Positions 43,954 through 52,493 of a stretch of DNA of 64,000 nt are shown in pieces (positions within the stretch are counted from its first letter, which is position 1; every line of letters begins with the position of its first letter). The stretch lies in assembly GCA_030015575.1 (NCBI GenBank), contig JASDDO010000026.1, positions 72,317,433-72,381,432 on the forward strand, given 5' to 3'. The notes under the pieces were generated by a model that saw only the letters and a program-made list of their open reading frames with translations, did no database searches and was not told where the DNA came from. Source of the stretch: Agapanthus africanus. Lineage: Eukaryota > Streptophyta > Magnoliopsida > Asparagales > Amaryllidaceae. Made by a program: the position numbers and the translations under genes.

Positions 43954-43971
43954 TGGCAGTCCGTTGGGACC
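43954..43971 (+). other. Primer-binding site of the 20-kb element
   Basis: TGGCAGTCCGTTGGGACC begins five bases after the LTR end (spacer GATTC). It would pair with a tRNA whose 3' end is ..GGACTGCCA; the tRNA was not identified. Confidence 0.7.
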
Positions 43972-44090
43972 CTATCTCTCCTCCCATATTTCGGGTTAAA
44001 CGTTCATGCGAACTCAATTAATATACATACCTATATTTATACTAAAATAATGCTCTTTCATGCAGGTTTTCAAGCAATCACTTCTCAACG

Positions 44091-45872
44091 ATGTCTCCAA
44101 GGATCAGCTCAGCTCTCGACACAGCTCCCATCTCCTACACGATGAAGATGGACTCCAGGACGGTCCTCCCGGCCAGTCTCGGGCGACAATGGGAAGAGCC
44201 GCCGCTACCGTTCGGCTCTATCATGTTCGTGTCAGCTAACGCCATCCCAGCTCTTCAAGCCCCGGTGGCAGACAAACTGGTCTCGAAAGGCAAGAAGCCA
44301 AATGTGGTGATCTCGAAGGCGCCCCAACTCAAACGCAAGTCGGTGTATGAACGACTTTCCTTGGCCCTAGCTGGGGGCAAGGCCATCGACACCAACAAAG
44401 CTACAACGCGTCTCGAGCAAGCTCTGGCGGTGCCCCTAACAACTGCTCGATCGGGTGTCTTCTCTAAGCTCCCCGTTGATCGACTCACAATGGCTTCCCG
44501 GATAACGGATGCCCGCCAAGCCCTCAAAATCAAGAAGCTAAGGCAGAAAAGGCTCAGATACAGAGCCAACAAAAGGGCTAGGGCTCATACTAGGCTGAGC
44601 TTCATGGGGCTCGAAGAACAGGGTTATCCCGCCAAAGATAAAGAGACGGCTGGATACGCGGTCCACACTATCTACATGGTCGGACATGAAGGAACTAACC
44701 CTCCTATGCTTCACAGCCAGGGTGATGATGCGGTGAACGCTACCCAACGTCAACTCGGTCTAAATGACGAAGAGCTCGCTCTGGCCGATAAGCCAAAAGA
44801 GCCCGTGGTTCCTGCGGAATTGAGCTCAGGCAATACGGATGACCCGGTTGTCATATTCGGAACTACAGAACAAGCATTGTCCCGATGGCTACAGAGGCAG
44901 CTTCATGACAGGGATGAGCAGTTAGCTAAGGTACAGTCCAAGGTCGACGAATTGGCAAACTTCGCGGCAGATCTCGCGACCCAAGTCACCCGATTGCAAT
45001 TACAGCAGAATAAAATTTTGGTTCATGAGCTAGGGATTGATACCCGGAGGCAGCCAACTGATACCCCCTTCAACCTAAAAGCGGAGCGCCTTCGCGAAAA
45101 ACGGCCGCGATCAGCATTCAGTCCCTTCGATACATACACCGAAGGGGAATCGCCTCTGAAAGAGAAGCTGGATAAGGTCTATTCCTTCAAAAGGGACAAA
45201 GTCCACAAGATATTCAAGGACGCCCTAAGAAACGGTCTACAACTGCCAGAATCAAAGAGACCGCAAGAAGCGAATATGACCGACGACCCAAAATATTGCC
45301 CCTATCATAGAGTGATAGGTCATGCCATTGAGGACTGCTTCGTCTTCAAAGATTGGGTCGAAAGACAATACAAGACGGGAGAGATAGAACTGTCTAAAGG
45401 CGTGCTAGCAAACAGTAAAGCAACGACCGCCGATTTCATGCAAATGGAGACCGAAGCCTTTCGGGAACCTAACCCTCCCAGACATATGCAGGGCAAACCA
45501 AAGACTGATCCGCCTCAGGGACCGGCATCAGTGAGGGCACCTACTCTGATGGAGAGAAAGAAGATGGTGTACTCCTTCAGAAGGGATGAGGTCCGCAATA
45601 TATTCGAGGAAGCCCTAAACAATGGCTTGCAATTGCCTATTCTGAAGAGGCCACATGAAATGAATATGACCGGCAATCCCGTATACTGCCCCTATCACAG
45701 GGTGATAAGTCATGCCATTGAAGACTGCTGTGTTTTCAAAGATTGGGCAGAGGACCAGCACAAGCTTGGAAAAACCTCACAATCCTCGGATGTATCGGCA
45801 AGCCACAGAGCTAGGTCATCAACACAGCTCCGCCAAGATCAATGTTCAAGGAGCTGGGATAAGCAAAGATGA
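44091..45872 (+). CDS. Gag-like protein with duplicated CHHC zinc knuckle (593 aa)
   Basis: An intact 593-codon ORF starts 120 bp after the primer-binding site. The N-terminal half has SVYERL and VFSKL motifs and a basic stretch (about residues 145-170), then YAVHTIYMVG, a motif shared with the frames at 53616 and 59800. Residues 255-315 look like a coiled coil (LARWLQ-type heptads with RDEQLAKVQSKVDELA). The C-terminal half holds two copies of a ~130-residue module (YSF-RD-V..IF..AL-NGLQLP..), each ending in CPYHRVI-HAIEDC, a C-x2-H-x4-H-x4-C knuckle. The capsid core domain present in the other gag frames is absent, so this is a shortened gag. It is a transposon protein, probably RNA- or particle-binding; function inferred. 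Confidence 0.75.
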   Translation: MSPRISSALDTAPISYTMKMDSRTVLPASLGRQWEEPPLPFGSIMFVSANAIPALQAPVADKLVSKGKKPNVVISKAPQLKRKSVYERLSLALAGGKAIDTNKATTRLEQALAVPLTTARSGVFSKLPVDRLTMASRITDARQALKIKKLRQKRLRYRANKRARAHTRLSFMGLEEQGYPAKDKETAGYAVHTIYMVGHEGTNPPMLHSQGDDAVNATQRQLGLNDEELALADKPKEPVVPAELSSGNTDDPVVIFGTTEQALSRWLQRQLHDRDEQLAKVQSKVDELANFAADLATQVTRLQLQQNKILVHELGIDTRRQPTDTPFNLKAERLREKRPRSAFSPFDTYTEGESPLKEKLDKVYSFKRDKVHKIFKDALRNGLQLPESKRPQEANMTDDPKYCPYHRVIGHAIEDCFVFKDWVERQYKTGEIELSKGVLANSKATTADFMQMETEAFREPNPPRHMQGKPKTDPPQGPASVRAPTLMERKKMVYSFRRDEVRNIFEEALNNGLQLPILKRPHEMNMTGNPVYCPYHRVISHAIEDCCVFKDWAEDQHKLGKTSQSSDVSASHRARSSTQLRQDQCSRSWDKQR

Positions 45873-47690
45873 CCTCTACGTCGTTAAACTGGAAACAAAT
45901 TGACCACTAAGTCGTTAAACTGGAAACAGATGACCTCCAAGTCTTTAAACTGGAAACAGATTGACCTCTAAGTCGTTAAATTGGAAACAGATGACCACCA
46001 AGTCGTTAAACTGGAAACAGATGACTTCTACGTCGTTAAACTGGAAACAGATGACCTCTACGTCTTTAAACTGGAAACAGATTGACCACCAAGTCGTTAA
46101 ACTGGAAACAGATGACCTCTATGTCGTTAAACTAGAAACAGATGACCTCTACGTCGTTAAACTGGAAACAGATGACCTCCATGTCGTTAAACTGGAAACA
46201 GATGACCTCCATGTCGTTAAACTGGGAACAATTGACCACTAAGTCCTTAAACTGGAAACAGATGACCTCCACGTCTTTAAACTGGAAACAGATTGACCTC
46301 TAAGTCGTTAAACTGGAAACATATGACCTCTACGTTGTTAAACTGGAAACAGATGACCTCTACGTCGTTAAACTGGAAACAGATGACCTCTACGTCTTTA
46401 AAATGGAAACAGATTGACCACCAAGTCGTTAAACTGGAAACAGATGACCTCTACGTCGTTAAACTGGAAACAGATGACCTCTACGTCATTAAACTGGAAA
46501 CAGATTGACCACTAAGTCGTTAAACTGGAAACAAATGACCTCCAAGTCTTTAAACTGGAAACAGATTGACCTCTAAGTCGTTAAACTGGAAACAGATGAC
46601 CACCAAGTCGTTAAACTGGAAACAGATGACCTCTACGTCGTTAAACTGGAAACAGATGACCTCTACGTCTTTAAACTGGAAACAGATTGACCACCAAGTC
46701 GTTAAACTGGAAACAGATGACCTCTACGTCGTTAAACTGGAAACAGATGACCTCTACGTCGTTAAACTGGAAACAGATGACCTCCATGTCGTTAAACTGG
46801 AAACAGATGACCTCCATGTCGTTAAACTGGGAACAATTGACCACTAAGTCCTTAAACTGGAAGCAGATGACCTCCACGTCTTTAAACTGGAAACAGATTG
46901 ACCTCTAAGTCGTTAAACTGGAAACAGATGACCTCCATGTCGTTAAACTAGAAACAGATGACCTCCATGTCGTTAAACTGGAAACAGATGACCTCCATGT
47001 CGTTAAACTGGGAAACAGATGACCTCCATGTCGTTAAACTGGAAACAGACTGACCACTAAGTCGTTAAACTGAAAACAGATGACCTCCAAGTCTTTAAAC
47101 TGGAAACAGATTGACCTCTAAGTCGTTAAACTGGAAACAGATGACCACCAAGTCGTTAAACTGGAAACAGATGACCTCTACGTCGTTAAACTGGAAACAG
47201 ATTGACCACTAAGTCGTTAAACTGGAAACAGATGACCTCCAAGTCTTTAAACTGGAAACAGATTGACCTCTAAATCGTTAAACTGGAAACAGATGACCAC
47301 CAAGTCGTTAAACTGGAAACAGATGACCTCTACGTCGTTAAACTGGAAACATATGACCTCTACATCTTTAAACTGGAAACAGATTGACCACCAAGTCGTT
47401 AAACTGGAAACAGATGACCTCTATGTCGTTAAACTGGAAACAGATGACCACTAAGTCTTTAAACTGGAAACATATCGACCACCACGTCATTAAACTGGGA
47501 ACAGTAGACCACCAAGTCTTTAAACTGGAAACAGATTGACCACTAAGTCGTTAAACTGGAAGCAGATGACCACCACGTCGTTAAACTGGGAGCAATTGAC
47601 CACTAAGTCGTTAAACTGGAAGCAGACAACCACCACGTCCTTAAACTGGGAACAATCGACCTCTAAGTCGTTAAACTGGGAATGTACAAA
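45873..47690 (+). repeat. 1.8-kb minisatellite of ~30-bp units with higher-order repeats
   Basis: About 60 copies of a 30-31 bp unit built on ACGTCGTTAAACTGG, AAACAGATGACC and variants (CTCTACG, CACCAAG, CTCCATG). Unit variants recur in the same order: 45961-46242 and 46566-46847 translate identically, giving a higher-order period near 605 bp (20 units). Open frames on both strands (SLNWKQM; ETDDLYVVK) come from the repeat length and are not believed to be genes. Confidence 0.93.
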
Positions 47691-47960
47691 AATATATATA
47701 TGTGTAAATAAACAAAAAAATGTGTAAATAAAAGAAAAATAAAGAAAAGCCGAAATGATGGGGCAACTCGCAATAAAAATCAGCGAGTAAAAATAAAGAT
47801 GAAAATAAAGCCGAAATGATGGGGCAACCGCGAATAAAAGCCGAAATGATAGGGCAATCGCGATCTTCGCGATAAGAAAAGCTGAAATGATAGAGCAATC
47901 GCGGTAAAAAAACAGAAACAAAAACAAAAAAAAACAAAAAAACAAACAAACAAACAAAAC
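47691..47960 (+). repeat. AT-rich spacer with GCCGAAATGAT repeats
   Basis: After the minisatellite, (A/G)CCGAAATGATGGGGCAA and variants recur four times with irregular spacing, followed by an A-rich run with AAACAAAC repeats. Nothing coding is seen. Confidence 0.65.
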
Positions 47961-48770
47961 AACGGCGAATGATGAGTCGCTCCTGGTACCATATTCCAGT
48001 GTAGCGATGCAGACGCCAACCAAAATCCAATTTCTCAAAATTCTCCCAGCCCTTTGGCCAGTCCCCAAATTGACTACCGTATACGATCCACGGGCTCAAA
48101 TAATTCTCATCATACCCATGCCCCACCGCAATCACCAGTTACGCGGCTGGTCTCCGCCCTTGGAATTATGGTCCATTGGGAAGACCCACTCAAGTGTCCT
48201 CACGATACATGAGGAGAACAAACCTTCGTGGGATCCTTACGACTCACGAAGGAAAAACACACTTAGGAGTCCTCACGACTCATAAGGAGAAAATACACCT
48301 GCGGGATCCTTACGACTCGCAGGGAGAAAATGCTTTTATGGGACCCTCACGACCCATAAAATTGAAAAGCCTTAGGTGATAGGGATCTAAACCTGTCTCC
48401 TAAGCTATCGCTCCCCAATCCCCAAGTGGCGAATGATGAGTCGCTCCTGGTACCATATTCCAGTGCAGCGATGCGGACGCCAACCAAATTCCAAATCCCA
48501 TACCCAACGGCGAATGATGAGTCACTCTTGGTATCATATTCCAGTGCAGCGATGCAGACGCCAACAAAATCCCAAAATTTTTCCGGCCCTACGGTCTGGA
48601 TCATACATCCTGCAAAACCGTATACAATCCACGGGCGTAAAACAAACCCAATATCTCCCAAATCTTTCCAGGGCAAATGATGAGTTGCTCCTGGCATTAT
48701 TCCAGTGCAGCAATGCAGATGCCAAACAGAAAACTAATTCCCAAATCTTTCGGGGAAAATGATGAGTGTT
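47961..48770 (+). repeat. Dispersed ~80-bp repeats around GCGAATGATGAGTCGCTCC
   Basis: The phrase GCGAATGATGAGTCGCTCC plus ATATTCCAGTG(C/T)AGCGATGC occurs at 47965, 48427, 48508 and, degenerate, 48666. The copies end in different tails. The hairpin array lies between the first and second copy. Confidence 0.8.
48187..48404 (+). repeat. Tandem array of six hairpins with covarying stems
   Basis: Five units, about 34-39 bp apart, share the loop (A/T)CC(T/C)(T/C)ACGA but have different, self-complementary stems: CCTTCGTG/CACGAAGG (48223, 48245), CTTAGGAG/CTCATAAG (48262, 48279), CCTGCG/CGCAGG (48298, 48318), TTTTATGGG/CCCATAAAA (48334, 48353), and a weaker CTCA.GT/AC.TGAG at 48189-48212. A sixth hairpin (CTTAGG/CCTAAG with inner GATAGG/CCTGTC, 48371-48404) has another loop. 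Function unknown. Confidence 0.85.
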
Positions 48771-48799
48771 TACCCCAATCAGAGCAAAGCTCTGTTCAA

Positions 48800-49170
48800 A
48801 TTTCGAGGCGGGAGATGAAGCAACGCTTCATCTTCTCCCAATCAGAAACAAAGCTTTGCTTTGAAAATTTAAACTTTAATTAATGAAGCAACGCTTCGGA
48901 TCCTTTGCACTGCGCGCGGCGCGCCACGTGTCTGGCGCAGATGCATTAGCGTAGCGTCCAAGAAGGCGCGCCCAATTAGAGCAAAGCTCTATTAAAGGAA
49001 GCACCGCACTGCGCTCTGTGCTGTGCGACACGTGTCAGCGCAGTTGCGCTGCGCTGTGCGCTGCGCGACACGTGTCAGCGCAGATGCGCTAGCGCAGTTG
49101 CGCTGCGCGACACGTGTCAGCGCAGATGCGCTAGCGCAGATGCGCTAGCGCAGATGCACTGTTTCATAAA
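48800..49170 (+). repeat. Left copy of a direct repeat flanking the antisense ORF
   Basis: Matches 50035-50340 in order: TGAAGCAACGCTTC, the block GGCGCCACGTGTCTGGCGCAG, CAAAGCT hairpins, then several CTGCGCGACACGTGTCAGCG units. The copies differ by point changes and in the number of CACGTG units. Confidence 0.8.
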
Positions 49171-49350
49171 AAAAGGGGGCTAAGTGCCAAAGGCAATTTA
49201 TCCTTGCAAAATTACATGCACTTAATAATAACAAATTAAGATCATACGATGCACAAGCACAACAGAGAACTAAAATAAAAGAACCCTTAACAGACAATGA
49301 AGTACTTGATTAAAAAGAAAAATACTTATTCATTATTATTGTTATTACAT

Positions 49351-49875
49351 TTAAAAAAGATCACCGAATACGGGATCAGAAAGACAAGGGTTCACAAAAA
49401 GAAAAAGAAGATTATTCAGCTCCCTTTCTGTCTTCTCCACCACATCGAAGCGGCGATCCTCCCGAGGGGTAGCCATCCAACGGTCGACGCCGCACTCCTG
49501 GGAAAAAGTGGCGATGACAACCCGACGAGCCCGTATCTGGCTCAGCAAATGGAAAGAGCAGTCCCTCAGGGCTTTGGTGATCAAGTGCGCTTCGAGAAAG
49601 CCCTCGATCTTGTCCTCGGCGGCATCCAGCATTGCCGGGAATATCTCTGCCGGAGGAGGGAGAATGTCGGCGAGCACCGAGGCAAGGGTCATCCGAAGCC
49701 AAATGGAATTCGGAGGGAGAGGAGACCCCACACGAGTCAAAAGCTCGTGCATTGCGGCATCGCATTGCTCGTCCGAAAGAGAAGGGTCCACCAGGCGCGC
49801 AGCAAAACGGGGAACAATGTCCCGAATCGGCACCTCCTATGGTTGTCGGCGGGCATGAGGGCGGTTGCAAGCCAT
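49351..49875 (-). pseudogene. Antisense ORF inside the retrotransposon, one in-frame stop
   Basis: The ATG at 49875-49873 (context GATCATGG) opens a frame that meets TAG at 49839-49837 after 12 codons, then runs open for 160 codons to TAA at 49351. The stop may be a CAG-to-TAG change. The product is unrecognised but protein-like: amphipathic helices (DEQCDAAMHELLTRVG, MLDAAEDKIEGFLEAHL, ALRDCSFHLLSQIRAR), few low-complexity runs, and a hydrophobic end. A minus-strand TATA box lies 50 bp upstream and AATAAT/GAATAA signals lie just past the stop. The plus-strand frame over the same bases looks unlike a protein. Tat/Ogre elements are known to carry extra, sometimes antisense, ORFs, which is the closest known parallel; a captured host gene is the alternative. 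Confidence 0.6.
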
Positions 49876-49924
49876 GATCGAAGAAGTTCTCTGAAAATGA
49901 GAGAAGAAAAGGCTCAGCCTCGAG

Positions 49925-49935
49925 TTATATATATA
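49925..49935 (-). promoter_or_regulatory. Minus-strand TATA box upstream of the antisense ORF
   Basis: TATATATATAA on the minus strand, 50 bp before the ATG at 49875, with a pyrimidine-rich stretch and TTTTCAG between them. Spacing suits a short untranslated leader. Confidence 0.55.
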
Positions 49936-50034
49936 GACCCAAGCACAGAAGATTCTGTGCATAATGAAATCATTTACAAGGCCCGGGAAATCAGAATTTT
50001 GGAAATACAAATTTGACTTGAAAAAAGGAGATGA

Positions 50035-50340
50035 AAAGATATCTCAGGTGAAGCGACGCTTCCGATTTGCCCAAAATCTAAGTTTTAATAAATGAAGCAA
50101 CGCTTCAGATCCTCTGCGCTGAGCGCAGGGCGCCACGTGTCTGGCGCAGACGCATCAGCGCAGCGCCCAAGGCAGTGCGCCCAATCAGAGCAAAGCTATA
50201 TTTTAAGTAAAATTAAAGGAAGCAACGCTTCAGTTGCGCAAGCACTGCGCTGCGCGACACGTGTCAGCGCAGTTGCGCTGTGCGACACGTGTCAGCGCAG
50301 ATGCGCTGCACGACACGTGTCACGCGCTGGGGCATATGCG
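50035..50340 (+). repeat. Right copy of the direct repeat flanking the antisense ORF
   Basis: Second copy of the GAAGC-AACGCTTC / GCCACGTGTCTGGCG / GACACGTGTC block (see 48800-49170). It lies immediately upstream of the LTR promoter at 50507. Confidence 0.8.
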
Positions 50341-50506
50341 CCAAACAGAATTAAAATTCTAAAGAAATCTTTTCTGTTCTTGTTAAAACAAGAAGATTTT
50401 CTTCTGTAAAACAGAGGCCCTTGGATCAAAGATCCAACGGTGGGGAAAATTCCCCAAATCACTCAGAGAAAGATCTCTTAAAAAAATTTAACTAATTTAT
50501 GGGCAC

Positions 50507-50514
50507 TATAAAAA
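50507..50514 (+). promoter_or_regulatory. TATA box of the internal Tat-like LTR
   Basis: TATAAAAA in the conserved context CACTATAAAAAGGACCCC, matching the minus-oriented LTR at 33769. Upstream, GGTGGGGAAAATTCCCC is shared by both copies. Confidence 0.75.
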
Positions 50515-50655
50515 GGACCCCAAGACTCAATTCAAAGGCATCAACATATTTTTTTGAAAAAAGTCAAGAGCTTCAAACAGAGAGAGAACTCTGAGAAAAT
50601 TTCAAAGAAAATGGTAAAAACCTTCACGAGAGAGAAGAAATCTCTTTTAATAAAT

Positions 50656-50836
50656 CATTGATCTAAAAACCAGATCAATGATCTTCACATAATAAATAGT
50701 GCTTTGCACTTTTATGAACCTCTGGTTCTTGAAATAAAAAAAAACTTATTTTTCTTTGATCTAAATTAGATCAAGAAATCAAATAGTGCTTTGCACTTCT
50801 GTCCTTGAATCTAAAAGATTCTTAGTGCTTTGCACT
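50656..50836 (+). repeat. Seven consecutive short hairpins in the LTR leader
   Basis: In order: CATTGATC/GATCAATG (50656-50680), AGTGC-TTT-GCACT (50698), GAACC-TCT-GGTTC (50716), TTGATCTAA-A-TTAGATCAA (50756), AGTGC-TTT-GCACT (50785), GAATC/GATTC (50807-50821), AGTGC-TTT-GCACT (50824). Nearly every base between A-rich spacers belongs to a stem. This is transcribed leader, 150-330 bp after the TATA box. Confidence 0.85.
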
Positions 50837-51010
50837 TCCAAACTGCGCTGTTGCGCTATTGGGAAAGCGCCACGTATCAGCATCTGAACCACTTGCACTA
50901 TGCGCTTTAAGATAGAGCTTTGCACTCTGTGATTGGCGCAACTCACCAGAGTGCTCCACGTGTCAGCAGCGCAAGCGCAGCGCACTAGCATAGCGCACTA
51001 GCGCAGCGCA
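50837..51010 (+). repeat. GCGC-rich repeat block in the LTR leader
   Basis: Short GCGCTG/CAGCGC and GCACTAGCGCAG phrases recur with one CACGTG core at 50957, continuing the palindromic character of the region. Confidence 0.6.
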
Positions 51011-51404
51011 CTGCGCATGCATGACGCGTGTCGCCATCAGAAGCGCTTGCGTTCTCTGATTGGCGCAAAGCGCCTGAAAACGCAATGCATTTGCTAAAGG
51101 GCCAGGCCCAAGTCAAAAAGACCTAACAGGCCAAATTAAATTACAAAGCAATAAAAGGCGGAGCCCAAGTAAAATTAATGCTGCGTATCATTTATAAAAG
51201 GGCAGAGCCCAAAACAAATTGATGGTCTGCATCCTTTATGGGCAGAGCCCAAATAAAAATGCAATGCAAAAGCAAATAAAAGACGTTGAATATTTTTTCA
51301 ACTGGACTTAGCCCAATCATGGCCGTAAGTCCTCAAATTAAATTGACTGAGCAAGATTGCTCCCTTAAATCAATTTATATCCGGTTCGAGGGTACATCTC
51401 CGAG

Positions 51405-51455
51405 CTCCTCTGACACCTGTCGTTGTAATCCTTCAACGACGTCAGAGAGGTGACG
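51405..51455 (+). repeat. Conserved U5 stem-loop
   Basis: CTCTGAC..GTCGTTG, loop TAATCCTT, CAACGAC..GTCAGAG. It is repeated with changes at 51820-51870 and 58000-58045, and on the minus strand near 29430-29520 as CATCTCTGA..CGTTG / CAACG..TCAGAGATG. Confidence 0.75.
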
Positions 51456-51465
51456 GGTCCCGACG

Positions 51466-52408
51466 ACCACACATCAATATTGGACCAAAACGTCCTTAAA
51501 CTAATACTGGACCGAAACGTCCTTAAACTAATATCGGACCGAAACGTCCATAAACTAATATCGGACCGAAACGTACCTAAACTAATAATGGACCACTACG
51601 TCCTTAAACTGGAATATGGACCACCACGTCCCTAAACTGGCGATGGACCACCATGTCCCTAAACTGGAATAATGGAGCATCCAAATGCTCTTTTGCCGGA
51701 TCTAAATAATCCCGTTTAAGTCGATCTTAGCCCCAAACACGGCTAACGTATCCTTAAACATTCAAATGGATTATAAAATTCCCCATCAACTCTGGTTCGA
51801 GGGTACATCTCCGAGCTCCTCTGATACATCTGCCGTTGTAATCCTTCAACGATGTTAGAGAGGTGACGAGTCCCGATGGTCAGATATTAAATGGATTATC
51901 ACGTTAAGTTGATCTTAGTCTCAAACAGGACTATCGTATCCTTAACGAACGTTTAAGTTGATCTTAGCCGCAACGCGACTAATGCATCCTTAAACTAAAA
52001 ACACCAAACCCAAATCTAAGTAAATACGGATTTGGACTAATCCACGTCCTACGGGCGACGGCATTACTCAGTCTCCGTATACAATCCACGGGCAACCACA
52101 AACAAAACAAACACACATGACACGAAGTGAAATTTTGGAGAAGGAGAAAGTTGTTACCGCGATGCGGTAGCGTAATTAACTGCAGGGGCTTGCGCCTGTA
52201 GGGAAGAGCGTCCCCACAATCAAAAACCCCTCAAGCGAGGGGGAATCTGACGAAGTCTGCTACATCGGCCGCATCCGTCTAAACCCCCGATACACGGTGC
52301 CATAAATCAACTTGGCATCTTCGGAGAGGTAGACGGATAAAACCAAATAGCATCTGCCCCGAATCTCAGGCGTGACGCAAAGTCTAGGCCGCCATTCGGA
52401 GGGGAACA
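51466..52408 (+). mobile_element. U5 end of the internal Tat-like LTR, copy A
   Basis: It holds seven or so copies of a ~27-bp unit (GGACC-AAACGTCC-TAAACTAATA), then GATCTTAGCC(C/G)CAA blocks, the stem-loop, and a conserved end with ATGCGGTAGCGTAATTAACTG and GGTGCCATAAATCAACTTGG, finishing GGGGAACA at 52408. The LTR starts upstream; its left end was not fixed because promoter, antisense ORF and repeats are all interposed. Confidence 0.7.
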
Positions 52409-52413
52409 GATTC

Positions 52414-52432
52414 TGGCACGCCCGGTGGGACC
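52414..52432 (+). other. Primer-binding site, copy A
   Basis: TGGCACGCCCGGTGGGACC starts five bases after the LTR end with the same GATTC spacer as at 43949. The pattern GATTCTGGCA is shared by both LTR types of this composite element. Confidence 0.7.
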
Positions 52433-52493
52433 TTTTCCTCTTTCCACTCCACACTTCGTGTGTCGTCCTCGCGAACCGATCGCGGTTTGTTAA

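Noticed and set aside
45961..47727. Many overlapping ORFs on both strands (SLNWKQM and FQFNDMEVIC repeats)
   Set aside because: They arise from a 30-31 bp minisatellite without stops; the frame drifts between units and there is no codon preference or start context.
49297..50016. 239-codon plus-strand ORF over the antisense gene
   Set aside because: Its translation is Arg/Gly/His-rich with no pattern of secondary structure and looks like the shadow of the minus-strand frame, which has promoter and 3' signals.
32685..50960. Functional link between G-box arrays and the neighbouring G-box-factor-interacting gene
   Set aside because: The arrays belong to mobile elements that happen to lie nearby; proximity is probably chance.
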